From Succinivibrio dextrinosolvens (lineage in GTDB: Bacteria > Pseudomonadota > Gammaproteobacteria > Enterobacterales > Succinivibrionaceae), in assembly GCF_900116345.1 (NCBI RefSeq), contig NZ_FPAH01000020.1, forward strand, positions 1 through 45,628: a DNA stretch of 45,628 nt. The letters are read 5' to 3'. The notes under the pieces were generated by a model. That model was not told the origin of the DNA and did no database searches. It saw only the letters and a program-made list of their open reading frames with translations. This document shows positions 34,314 to 42,900 of this stretch, piece by piece. Made by a program: the position numbers and the translations under genes. Position 1 is the stretch's first letter, and the number at the start of each line of letters is the position of its first letter.

Positions 34314-35798
34314 TTACTTAGCTCCGTTAGGAACCTTTGTAGTTAATCTTAATGATGTAGTTAAGCCCTCAAGCTGATAATGAGGTCTTAAATAGAACTT
34401 GGCATTGTAGTATCCAGGCTGTCCTTCAACGTCCTCCACAACAACCTTGGCTTCAGCAAGAGGATACTTTGCCTTTACCTCCTCAGATGCATTTGGATCA
34501 GAGGTAACATAGTTTGAAATCCAGTTGCTCAGCCACTTCTCCATATCGGCTCTTTCCTTGAATGAACCAATCTTGTCACGGACAATGCACTTCAGATAAT
34601 GAGCAAAGCGTGTTGTTGCAAAGATATAAGGAAGTCTTGCAGATAGATTTGCATTTGCGGTCGCATCAGGATTGTCATACTCCTGAGGCTTATTTACAGT
34701 CTGACCGCCGATAAATACAGCATAATCAGTATTCTTCCAGTGACATAATGGAAGGAAACCATTGTTGGAAAGTTCCGCCTCACGACGATCGGTAATTGCA
34801 ATCTCTGTAGGACACTTCATGGTTACACCGCCATCCATGGATGGGAAGGTATGAGTTGGAAGAGACTCAACAACACCGCCAGACTCAACGCCGCGGATAT
34901 GAGCACACCAGCCATAATCGGTAAAGGAACGGTTGATATTAACGCCCATAGCATAGGCCGCATTCATCCAGTTGTAATTTGCAGAGTTACCGTTACTGGT
35001 ATCCTCTTCAAAATCAAATGTTTCAACAGGATTGGTAGTAGCACCATATGGAGCTCGGCTTAATACACGAGGAAGAGTCAGAGCCACATAACGGCTGTCT
35101 TCTGAGTCTCTGAAAGATCTCCATGCAGCATATTCAGGTGTTGAGAAGATCTTTGAAATATCACGAGGGTTTGCCAGCTCCTGCCAAGAATCAAGATTCA
35201 TAATTGAAGGATCTGCAGCTGCAATAAAAGGAGCATGAGCAGCTGCTGAAATCTGAGCTATCCCCTTTAGCACCTCAAGATCGGGACCGGTATGATTAAA
35301 ATAGTAATCACCCACAATGGCACCGATTGGCTCACCACCAGCGGTACCGTACTCCTCTTCATAAATCTTTTTGAATAAAGGGCTCTGATCCCAGGAAGTT
35401 CCCTTGAATTTTTTCAGAGTTTTTGCCACATCCTTTTTACTGATATTAAGAACTCTGATCTTCATCTGGGTACTGGTTTCAGTATTATTTACAAGGTAAG
35501 AAAGTCCACGCCAGGCGCTTTCAAGATTTTCAAAATCCTTATGATGAATAATCTTATTAACCTGAGCACTGAGTTTCTTGTCAATCTCAGAGATAATTCC
35601 TTCAATAGTCTTGATAGCATTGTCACTGACTAAAGTTGCATTTTCCAGAGCCTGAGAAACAAGGGTTCTTACGGCTCCCTTCACAGCAACGTCTGCCTCC
35701 TCTGATTTTGGTTTGAATTCCTGATTAAGAAGTTTATCAAAATCAGAAAGTTCCATCTCCGCAGATAGTGCGCCTTCTTCTTTTACTGTATCTGTCAT
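34314..35798 (-). CDS. tssC: T6SS sheath large subunit TssC (VipB)
   Basis: TssC with TssB builds the contractile sheath. Residues about 20-130 include the family segment HHKDFENLESAWRGLSYLVN, then the conserved GEPIGAIVGDYYFNH, ILEVLKGI-type block and PRVLSRAPYG. The C terminus contains LRPHYQLEGLTTSLRL, the handshake strands. Its 494 aa is typical. The N terminus contains the helix recognised by ClpV in sheath recycling. It starts 8 bases after tssB stops. Confidence 0.96.
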   Translation of the reverse strand: MTDTVKEEGALSAEMELSDFDKLLNQEFKPKSEEADVAVKGAVRTLVSQALENATLVSDNAIKTIEGIISEIDKKLSAQVNKIIHHKDFENLESAWRGLSYLVNNTETSTQMKIRVLNISKKDVAKTLKKFKGTSWDQSPLFKKIYEEEYGTAGGEPIGAIVGDYYFNHTGPDLEVLKGIAQISAAAHAPFIAAADPSIMNLDSWQELANPRDISKIFSTPEYAAWRSFRDSEDSRYVALTLPRVLSRAPYGATTNPVETFDFEEDTSNGNSANYNWMNAAYAMGVNINRSFTDYGWCAHIRGVESGGVVESLPTHTFPSMDGGVTMKCPTEIAITDRREAELSNNGFLPLCHWKNTDYAVFIGGQTVNKPQEYDNPDATANANLSARLPYIFATTRFAHYLKCIVRDKIGSFKERADMEKWLSNWISNYVTSDPNASEEVKAKYPLAEAKVVVEDVEGQPGYYNAKFYLRPHYQLEGLTTSLRLTTKVPNGAK

Positions 35799-35806
35799 AA
35801 TAATCT

Positions 35807-36352
35807 TTACTCCTTATCAGTCTTTTCTGCAGATTCATCCTTGGCCTTTTCCATCTCTTCCTTTGCCTTGGCACTCAGAGCCTTCAGCAGAGCAGGATCT
35901 TCAAGCAGCTTGCCAAGAAGTTCTTCAGCCCCGCTCTTACCATCCATATAACTTAATAGATTAGCCAGCTGTTTTCTTGCATCTAAAAGCTGCTTTACAC
36001 CTTCAACTTTCTCTGCAACCTTGTCAGGAGAAAAGTCTTCCATATTATTGAAGGTAATATCGACTGCAATATTGCCACCATCGTCATTAAGTACATTAGG
36101 TACAGAGAATGCAACTCTTGGTTTGATGCTCTTTAATCTGCTGTCAAAATTCTCTGAATCGAACTCCACAAAATTTCGCTCTTCTACATTTGGGAGAGGA
36201 TCTTCTGGTTTACCAGAGAGATCTGACATAACTCCCATAACAAAAGGAAGATTTACCTTTTTCTCAGCACCATAAAGTTCTACGTCGTATTCGACCTGAA
36301 CTCTCGGAGCTCTATTCCTTCCAATAAATTTCTGAGAACTGCTGTTTGCCAT
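35807..36352 (-). CDS. tssB: T6SS sheath small subunit TssB (VipA)
   Basis: TssB pairs with TssC to form the sheath protomer. Family signatures are NRAPRVQVEYDVELYGAEKK, LPFVMGVMSDLSGKPEDPLP and FVEFDSENFDSRLKSIKPRV. The C-terminal part is an acidic, Lys/Glu-rich coiled helix ending in a charged tail. The length is 181 aa. AAGGATAGG precedes the ATG by about 7 bases. It follows tssA after 32 bases. Confidence 0.95.
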   Translation of the reverse strand: MANSSSQKFIGRNRAPRVQVEYDVELYGAEKKVNLPFVMGVMSDLSGKPEDPLPNVEERNFVEFDSENFDSRLKSIKPRVAFSVPNVLNDDGGNIAVDITFNNMEDFSPDKVAEKVEGVKQLLDARKQLANLLSYMDGKSGAEELLGKLLEDPALLKALSAKAKEEMEKAKDESAEKTDKE

Positions 36353-36384
36353 TCTATTTACCTATCCTTAATGTTGAAAAAAAA

Positions 36385-37467
36385 TCATTCTTCAGCTTTC
36401 TGGATCACACCAAGCTGTTCCATAGCCTTTGAAACCGAGTTTTCATCAATCTCTCGCATAATGTCCAGAAGATTCATATCTGACATGCGTAGAGCTCTGT
36501 TTAATAAAAATGGAAGAGGACTAGTAGGCTCTGTTTTCGCGAAGAAATCAGAGCATTTCTTTATGAGCATCAGTGCATCACCACGGTCTGAAACAACAAA
36601 AGACTTTATATCAAAGCCAATATATTTTTTTCCAGACTCGCTACCACCGTTTCCTATGTCAGTTTTCTGTTCAGTAACGCCTGTGTCCTGAACATTTGAA
36701 GATTCATCTGATGAAACGCCTCCTTTTTTATATGATAATATGAACTTCTTGACGCTCTTCATTTCAGCAATTAGAGCCTCAAGATTCAGATATCCCGCAT
36801 TCCCCATCTTCTCATTCATGCTAGAAGAAATCTTATCGAGCAGAGAGAGAATGTCATCTACACACTGACTGCGGTTTTCCATCTCTTCTGCAGGAACACC
36901 ATTGAGTTCTGCATTAACAATAACAGGATCAACCTCGTTCTCTGCCTTACCTTCGATAAACCCCTGAACCACCATCACATCTCTGATGGAATATGGCAGA
37001 GAATCTACAAAACGATTCTGTCTTAAATGAAAAATAAACCTGATAGGATCATTATATGAGCCGCTTTGAGGAGACAGCATATGGAGAATGTTTACTCGTT
37101 CAGTTGGATCGTTATCATCCTCAGGATCAAGCTTTGGATAAAAATCCTCCCACATGTTGTCAATCAGATAATCGATAAGCTGCAGTCCGAATTTCAGACC
37201 TTCAAGACCATTGCAGCATGACAGTCCAATCGTGTAATAGGTAGCCACTCTGAGGTCACGGGTCTTTTCCCATAAGGAAAGACATGACGAGCATAGCTTA
37301 GAGAATTCTGGATCTTTTCCCTCAGATACAGATTCTCCCATCTCAGAATCAGGGACTCCAACTGCAAGAGAATCTAGTTCCATGTATAACTGATCATATT
37401 CACAGTTATCTCCACAGCGATTGTTTGGCAATTCAGTCGTCAGTGTCGATAAATCAGGAAAATCCAT
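36385..37467 (-). CDS. tssA: T6SS assembly protein TssA
   Basis: TssA caps or primes the growing sheath/tube at the baseplate or distal end. The ImpA_N domain (residues about 10-130) begins with CGDNCEYDQLYMELDSLA and carries DLRVATYYTIGL and GLQLIDYLIDNMWEDFYPKLD. The C-terminal half has coiled segments and a helix with LLNRALRMSDMNLLDIM. The start is ATG 37467 with GGGGGAG 4 nt upstream; the TTG four codons earlier overlaps this ribosome site. 360 aa. It is the first gene of the tssABC-hcp-EFGH-PAAR operon. Confidence 0.9.
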   Translation of the reverse strand: MDFPDLSTLTTELPNNRCGDNCEYDQLYMELDSLAVGVPDSEMGESVSEGKDPEFSKLCSSCLSLWEKTRDLRVATYYTIGLSCCNGLEGLKFGLQLIDYLIDNMWEDFYPKLDPEDDNDPTERVNILHMLSPQSGSYNDPIRFIFHLRQNRFVDSLPYSIRDVMVVQGFIEGKAENEVDPVIVNAELNGVPAEEMENRSQCVDDILSLLDKISSSMNEKMGNAGYLNLEALIAEMKSVKKFILSYKKGGVSSDESSNVQDTGVTEQKTDIGNGGSESGKKYIGFDIKSFVVSDRGDALMLIKKCSDFFAKTEPTSPLPFLLNRALRMSDMNLLDIMREIDENSVSKAMEQLGVIQKAEE

Positions 37468-37789
37468 TTTCTCCCCCAAACGCTCTCTAGATATCGCGAT
37501 TATTTGAATAAAATAAATAAATTCAGATATATAACTGCTAACTTCAAGAGTAGTTTTTGAATGTCATATTTACTGTGATCATCTCTTTGTTTTAGCTAAC
37601 ATAGAAGAAAAAAAAGCAATTTTTAGAAACTATGTCATATTTATTTTGTTCAAAATACAAGTCTGATCGCATTAACATCGTTCTAAAAAGTGCCCTCTAT
37701 ACAGTATTTTTTTCTTACTCCCATGTAACAGATACAGGTTTACAGTAAATAAAAAAGGCCTTCTCACTGAGGAGAAAGCCTCTATAGAA
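37468..37789. promoter_or_regulatory. Intergenic region upstream of tssA with two GTCATAT-type elements
   Basis: The 322-bp AT-rich region should hold the tssA operon promoter. Two related elements are present: TAGTTTTTGAATGTCATAT (37551-37569) and TTTTTAGAAACTATGTCATA (from 37620), each continuing into a T-rich run. Similar elements occur twice upstream of hcp copy 3 and vgrG. The end next to hcp copy 2 holds that gene's terminator. No ORF of note was seen. Confidence 0.5.
37751..37781 (-). terminator. Terminator of hcp copy 2
   Basis: A 10-position stem with one mismatch (AGGCCTTCTC 37756-37765 with GAGAAAGCCT 37772-37781) and a 6-nt loop lies 8 bases after the stop. On the minus strand it is followed by a T-run (37756-37751). 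Confidence 0.88.
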
Positions 37790-38317
37790 TTAAGCATTCT
37801 CAATCTGGTTGAAGTTTGCCTCAACAGCGCCATCCTTAGTGCTGTCAGGTTTAATTGCTGTATACTTCCATGAGATCTTTCCTGCTACAAGTTGTACCTG
37901 TTCTACTGGCAGATAAGCACCATCTGCTCCTTGGAAGGTGTCAATCAGAGCATCAGCGCCATTTCCGCCAGAAACCACAGACTTTACTTCGGCCTTGCTG
38001 ATCTTTACATTTTCCAAAGTAATTTCATAAACAGGTACCTGTGCACCTGCAACCTCACGACAAACCTGGAATTCAACCTTTGCAATCTTCTGACCGGACA
38101 TACAGAACTGCTGAATCTTTGGGGTTGCCTTGTCAATCAAATGAACAAAAGAGAATGGTTCGAATGTGCCACGACCAGACACATCAGTTGCTCTTCCCGC
38201 ACCAACATTCTGAACTGAACCATGAGAGAAAGAGATTGCCTCGATCCACTTGCTGTGGCCCTTATCGTTTGAATCGCCGTCAATACCGTCAATCTTTACA
38301 AAAAAATCTGAAGCCAT
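37790..38317 (-). CDS. hcp: T6SS inner-tube protein Hcp (copy 2)
   Basis: The second of three 175-aa Hcp proteins. It shares the full Hcp pattern (FVKIDGIDGDSNDKGHSKWI, VQNVGAGRATDVSGRGTFEP) but differs from copy 1 at about 21 positions by eye, several on the surface or lumen side (for example E88, A91, V93, E109, D125). Its own terminator follows, and AAAGGAG lies 7 nt before the ATG, so it is a separately expressed unit. Divergence from the two near-identical copies suggests a specialised tube subunit, perhaps selecting different cargo in its lumen; that is inference. Confidence 0.95.
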   Translation of the reverse strand: MASDFFVKIDGIDGDSNDKGHSKWIEAISFSHGSVQNVGAGRATDVSGRGTFEPFSFVHLIDKATPKIQQFCMSGQKIAKVEFQVCREVAGAQVPVYEITLENVKISKAEVKSVVSGGNGADALIDTFQGADGAYLPVEQVQLVAGKISWKYTAIKPDSTKDGAVEANFNQIENA

Positions 38318-38374
38318 GATAAGTCTCCTTTCAAATTCCCCCCCTCTGGGAGTTCCCCTTTGGGAGTTATTCTG

Positions 38375-38405
38375 TTAGGACATCTGATTTACCAGAATGT
38401 CCTAA
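38375..38405. repeat. Inverted repeat between hcp copies 2 and 3
   Basis: TTAGGACAT (38375-38383) pairs perfectly with ATGTCCTAA (38397-38405), extended by CTG/CAG across a one-base bulge. No T-run follows on either strand, so it is more likely an RNA-stability element, processing site or protein site than a terminator. Confidence 0.55.
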
Positions 38406-38462
38406 ATGTTGCGATATAAACTAAAAAGTTTTATAACAAAGTACAATTACCTAACAATCAGA

Positions 38463-38990
38463 TTAAGCATTCTCAATCTGGTTGAAGTTAGCCTCTACTG
38501 CACCGTCCTTGGTGTTATCAGGTTTAATAGCGGTGTACTTCCAAGTAATTTTGCCTGCAATCATCTCCACTTGTTCTAAAGGCAGGTATGCACCGTCTGC
38601 GCCCTGGAAACTGTTAATCAGAGCGTCTGCACCGTTTCCGCCAGAAACTACAGACTTAACAAAAGCCTTGGAAATCTTCACGTTCTCAAGAGTAACCTCA
38701 TACACAGGTTCCTGCTTACCAGCAACTGCACGGCATACCTGGAACTGTACCTTTGCAACCTTCTGACCTGACATACAGAACTGCTGGATCTTTGGGGTTG
38801 CCTTGTCAATCAGATGAACAAAGGTAAATGGTTCAAAAGCGCCTCGTCCAGATACATCTGTAGCTCTTCCTGCACCAACGTTCTGAACAGAACCGTGTTC
38901 GAATGCTACAATTTCAATCCACTTGCTGTGGCCCTTGTCATTTGAATCGCCATCAATGCCGTCAATCTTTACAAAAAAATCTGCAGCCAT
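38463..38990 (-). CDS. hcp: T6SS inner-tube protein Hcp (copy 3)
   Basis: The third Hcp, 175 aa, almost the same as copy 1 (about 9 differences: S3A, Y6F, S20G, G22S, V27I, S31E, T109F, L143M, V144I by eye). The DNA is nearly identical to copy 1 across the middle of the gene, while the flanks differ, which points to recent duplication or gene conversion. AAAAGGAG lies 7 nt before the ATG. It is transcribed away from vgrG, from the other side of the AT-rich gap. No clear T-run terminator follows, so read-through into copy 2 is possible. Confidence 0.95.
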   Translation of the reverse strand: MAADFFVKIDGIDGDSNDKGHSKWIEIVAFEHGSVQNVGAGRATDVSGRGAFEPFTFVHLIDKATPKIQQFCMSGQKVAKVQFQVCRAVAGKQEPVYEVTLENVKISKAFVKSVVSGGNGADALINSFQGADGAYLPLEQVEMIAGKITWKYTAIKPDNTKDGAVEANFNQIENA

Positions 38991-39228
38991 AATAAATCTC
39001 CTTTTATGACTATCACGCTCTAAAAGAGCTTTTGTTTGACCTTTTAATTGTTTTTAAATTCATTCTCATGAAAATAAAAACTGTTGTAAAAAAAAACTGC
39101 CCTATTTATTTTCTTAGGAGAAGCTCAACTATATTTTTTCCCCTTAAAGCCTTTGGCAGATGAACATTATCAAAAATAATGTTGTTTTGTTATTACACAA
39201 TATAGATCTTTTTTACAGAATATTTTAG

Positions 39229-39265
39229 CTACTTTTATAATTTTTTGAAGATAGTCACATATTTT
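39229..39265 (+). repeat. Long T6SS-associated element, copy C
   Basis: The element reads CTACTTTTATAA, then TTTTTTGAAGATAGTCACAT. Copy D at 39727 keeps almost every base apart from one deletion and a few changes. The GTCACAT core and the TTTTTGA block also recur upstream of tssA. Confidence 0.55.
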
Positions 39266-39518
39266 CTTCTTTACTTAGCAAAAACTTAGGAGTATGAGAT
39301 ATCTAAATAATAAATATCTTATTGTTTAATAAAGATAAAATTAAGAAATAAGGTTATTGTTAAATTAAAGAAAATATTCTCTTTTCCTTAAAGAAAAAAT
39401 TAATAAGAAATGCTTATGTAGATATTGATATATCTTATATTAGGATTTGTGACAACTATACGGTACCAAGAAAGAATACTTAAACACATTCACTTCAGGA
39501 GATGATTAAAGTGAGGAG

Positions 39519-39605
39519 ATGGATCGAAGTTATCCTGCCGAAATGAAACGACCTAGGGTCTTCTTCCGTAAAAACACAGGGAGCGCTCTTAAGAGCGAAC
39601 ACTAA
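39519..39605 (+). CDS. Possible 28-codon small ORF in a GC-richer island
   Basis: ATG 39519 to TAA 39605 encodes 28 residues starting MDRSYPAEMK and ending LKSEH, rich in Arg and Lys. A purine-rich GTGAGGAG abuts the ATG with no spacing, which is poor for initiation. A hairpin (TCACTT/AAGTGA, 39490-39495 with 39509-39514) lies just upstream. GACC/GGTC (39550-39553 with 39557-39560) and the palindrome CGCTCTTAAGAGCG (39584-39597) fall inside. The segment stands out from the AT-rich surroundings. It could be a leader peptide, a small RNA or a gene remnant; no family was recognised. Confidence 0.3.
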   Translation: MDRSYPAEMKRPRVFFRKNTGSALKSEH

Positions 39606-39726
39606 CAGTGATTGTAAAAGTATTATCTATATCTTCTGATTTTCAATTATCAAGAAAAATCTAAAAATTTTATCTATTGACTCTCCTCATACAAAAAAAC
39701 TTTCATATTTTTAATATTATTTTTCA

Positions 39727-39760
39727 CTACTTTTAATGTTTTTGAGAATAGTCACATTTT
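39727..39760 (+). repeat. Long T6SS-associated element, copy D
   Basis: The element reads CTACTTTTAATG, then TTTTTGAGAATAGTCACATT, the partner of copy C about 500 bases upstream and in the same orientation. It ends 217 bases before the vgrG start and may belong to the vgrG promoter region. Confidence 0.55.
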
Positions 39761-39977
39761 ACATACAGATTTAGACATATTATTATTGAAAATATATTTT
39801 TTTCTATATATGTGATCATTGATCATTTAAATTAGAAAAAAATGCAGAAAAGGCAACTTTTTAGTTTATTTTTCTCAACTATGATTGAAATATGCGAATT
39901 TAACTGTATTTGAAGGGAATTTACCGCATTTACAGAAGATATTTGTATATAGAAATCAGTTTTCAGGGGAATATAAG

Positions 39978-42900
39978 ATGAATACTAAGCTAAAGTCTAT
40001 TTATTTCAGCATTACTCCTACGATTACAAAGGGTAAAGTTATATTTCCTTCATACTCTGTTTATGAGTTTTCTTTTAAAGAAGGAATTTCAGACCTCTAC
40101 TACGGAAAACTGTTCTTTTATGCAACAAATTCGTTAAAGGCCTCAGAACTGCAGCAGCTTATAGGAAAGATGATAAATATCGAGATTGAAATCTCAGATA
40201 ACCTGCACGCTCCAGACAAAGATAAGCAGTTAAAACAGGATTACAGCTTCAAGAGACTTATCAACGGTCTTATTTCTTCAGTGAAATTTCTTGGCAGAAC
40301 CATGGATGTAACCACCAAGTCCGACAGCAAACCAGCCAACATCTTCGAGATTGATTTCACATCACCTTTTGAGCTACTCAAAGAAAGTAATTACAAGTAC
40401 CATGATCTAACTTATGGAAAACTACAGGATAAGCTAGAGAAATTCTTAAGTAAACCAGAAAAGGTTATTTACGGAGAAGATTACAAAGACAGTTCATATT
40501 TATCAATAAAATATGAGCTTCTTGATTCTAAAGATAAAAATATATCTTCTTCACTCCCTGACAACGTATGTATTCAGATCGGAAATTACACTCCTCTTCA
40601 TTGTTTAAGAAAACTACTTACTGATTTTGGCCTGAATTTCAATATTATTCATGCAGAGGATAATAACAAAAAAGTTATCAAGGTTTTCCTTAGCAAGGGC
40701 TATGGTGTCAGCAAAAGCAATGGAGTTGTAAGTAGTTATTTTGATAACTCAAACAAAGATAAGCTCAATTACGATATTGAAATTGTCTGCGACCAGTCTG
40801 ATAGCGGCTCTCCAAAATTAACATCATTCAGTATTGATGTTAAAAATCATAATCTGGGAGCATTTAACAATAGCAATGAATTTCTGATCTATTCAACAAC
40901 ATCAGAAAAGAACGCTGTTGCTTCACAGACAAACGCAGAAATTGAGAATCTTAAGAATCTTAACAATAAGACAGAACGAGAGAGGATGGTATACAAACTT
41001 ACCGCATCCCATCTGATCTTTGTGCCAGGAACTGTTATAAAAGCACAGAACTACATTGACAGTGAAGTAAAACTGATTGTCGATAATGTTGATCTACACA
41101 TCCTTGCTGGTCTAGATGGCTCAATATTCAATACCAGTAAAAAGCTAGAACCAAGTATAGAGGAAACCATCTGCGCATATGAGCAGGACCAGAATAAAGA
41201 GCCAGGTTCCTTTGCTGATTTTGTAGAAATTGAAGATAAACCTGTAGCGATAAACAAAGAAATATCAGTGCGTGCTGAAACCAATAATATCAGGATATTA
41301 GAGGCGGTTGTAACAGATGGCGCTGGTCGTTATTCTGGCAACTGGCCAGCACCTAGTGATGATTCTTCAGTAAAAGAACCGATTGCAGGCGCAATATGTA
41401 TCTGCGCAGGAGATGATACCAAGAATCCAAGCATGTTTTATGCACTGCCTTCTGGTCAGAGTAATCCTGTTCAGGTAAGACTAACCTCCACAGTGGCTAA
41501 TAACGAAATATTCAATATGCCACGTATTGGACAAAAGGTTCTGATTATCTCAGGCGACAACAATTACTATCTTCATAGTTTCCTTTCTCAGAAAGACTCT
41601 ACTTCTGTAACCGAGGCAAATAAAGCAGATAGGGACAATAAACTAGCATCCATAAAAGGATTTGCTTCCCACAGCCATGGAGCAAGAGTGCATGTATGGA
41701 ATGCAACCGACACTAGCAAAAATACCGGAATCAAAGGTTTTAATGTTGATGAAAGCCAATACAAACTTTCAAAACTATCTCTTGAAAAAAATACCGATAT
41801 CAAGCAATACATAAAAAATAAGATTCTGGCTGGAACCGAAACATCGGTTGTTGAAGCTCTAGTTAAACAGGATAACACCTATAAATATTACCAGGCTTAT
41901 TCTGACTCCAGTAAAATTGATAGCAAATATCTTGGAACCTTGAAAGAAAGCGATTGTAAGGCACTTAGTGAAGCTTCAATAAAAAAACGTTGTGCTGCAA
42001 TAAAGAAACTTGTTGAAAAAACAGAAAAAGAGCTTAAGGAAGCTGACAGCAAACTTAATGAAATAGAAAGCAAAATTAAAAACAAGGATAGAGAAAAGGA
42101 AATCGCTGAAATTGCAGTAAAAGCACTTACAGGTGATGAGAAAAATGCAAAACAGAAGGAACTTAATAATATAAAGTCTGACCTTAGCTCATTAAATGAT
42201 GACAAAAAAAATGCAGAAAAAACTCAAAAAGAAAAGCAGAGTGCAAATGATAAAGCACAAGCAGGATTGGAAGCTATTGTTAATGAATTTATCGGAGAAA
42301 TAGGATATACAAGAAATTATATAGATTCCTTCAGTGATGTATTCAAGATTGACCATGACGGAAATCTAGAAATAAATGCAAAGGGAACAGTAACAATCAA
42401 TGCTGAAAGCGTAAATATTTCATCCTCAAAATCAACTTCCCTGACCGGTTCAGGTTCTATTACCATGACCTCCACAGGAAGTATCAAGATGGGATGTGCA
42501 GGAACTTCCTTTACAATCCTATCTTCAGCAATCAAAGCCTGTTCTATACCTTTTGCAAATGGTGCGATGTCAAGCTTTGGCTCAACCTTAACCTTAGACA
42601 GCTACGAAGGCACAAGTATCAAAGCTCCAACAGTCAATATCTCTGCAAAATTTGCAGCAGCTATGAAAGATGGCGTCGGCTCGGGCTTCAAGGTAAGTAA
42701 AGGTGTATGTGGCATGAATGGAGCAGAAGCAAGCATGACAACCAGCACCTTCCCAAAGCATACATTGAGTGTCATTAAGTTCGATGAAGAACTTGTAAAA
42801 GAAATGGCAAATACTATTACCGTAAATACAAATCCTGATGCTTCTAAATATGAAAAAGGAATTTTAGATGGAGTTCTATTCCCTGTATTTAACGAAGTTT

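Larger units (their letters stand above)
38991..39977. promoter_or_regulatory. AT-rich divergent region between hcp copy 3 and vgrG
   Basis: Nearly 1 kb without a normal gene. It holds a GCTCT/AGAGC hairpin in the hcp leader (39017-39029), two long related elements (39229-39265 and 39727-39760), and a GC-richer island at about 39490-39610 with three hairpins and a possible 28-codon ORF. The remainder is very AT-rich and resembles regulatory or nucleoid-protein-bound DNA. A frame open from TTG 39885 only extends vgrG upstream and lacks a ribosome site. Confidence 0.5.

Noticed and set aside
39017-39034. GCTCT/AGAGC hairpin with TTTTG as a plus-strand terminator
   Set aside because: No plus-strand gene ends before it; it is in the leader of minus-strand hcp copy 3 and the stem is only 5 bp.
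39885-39977. Extension of vgrG upstream to a TTG start
   Set aside because: No ribosome site precedes the TTG, while ATG 39978 has AGGGGA at ideal spacing and the protein then begins at the conserved hub domain.
41897-42205. 102-codon frame antisense to the VgrG coiled coil
   Set aside because: The serine/phenylalanine-rich product is what a Lys/Glu-rich coiled coil gives on the other strand.
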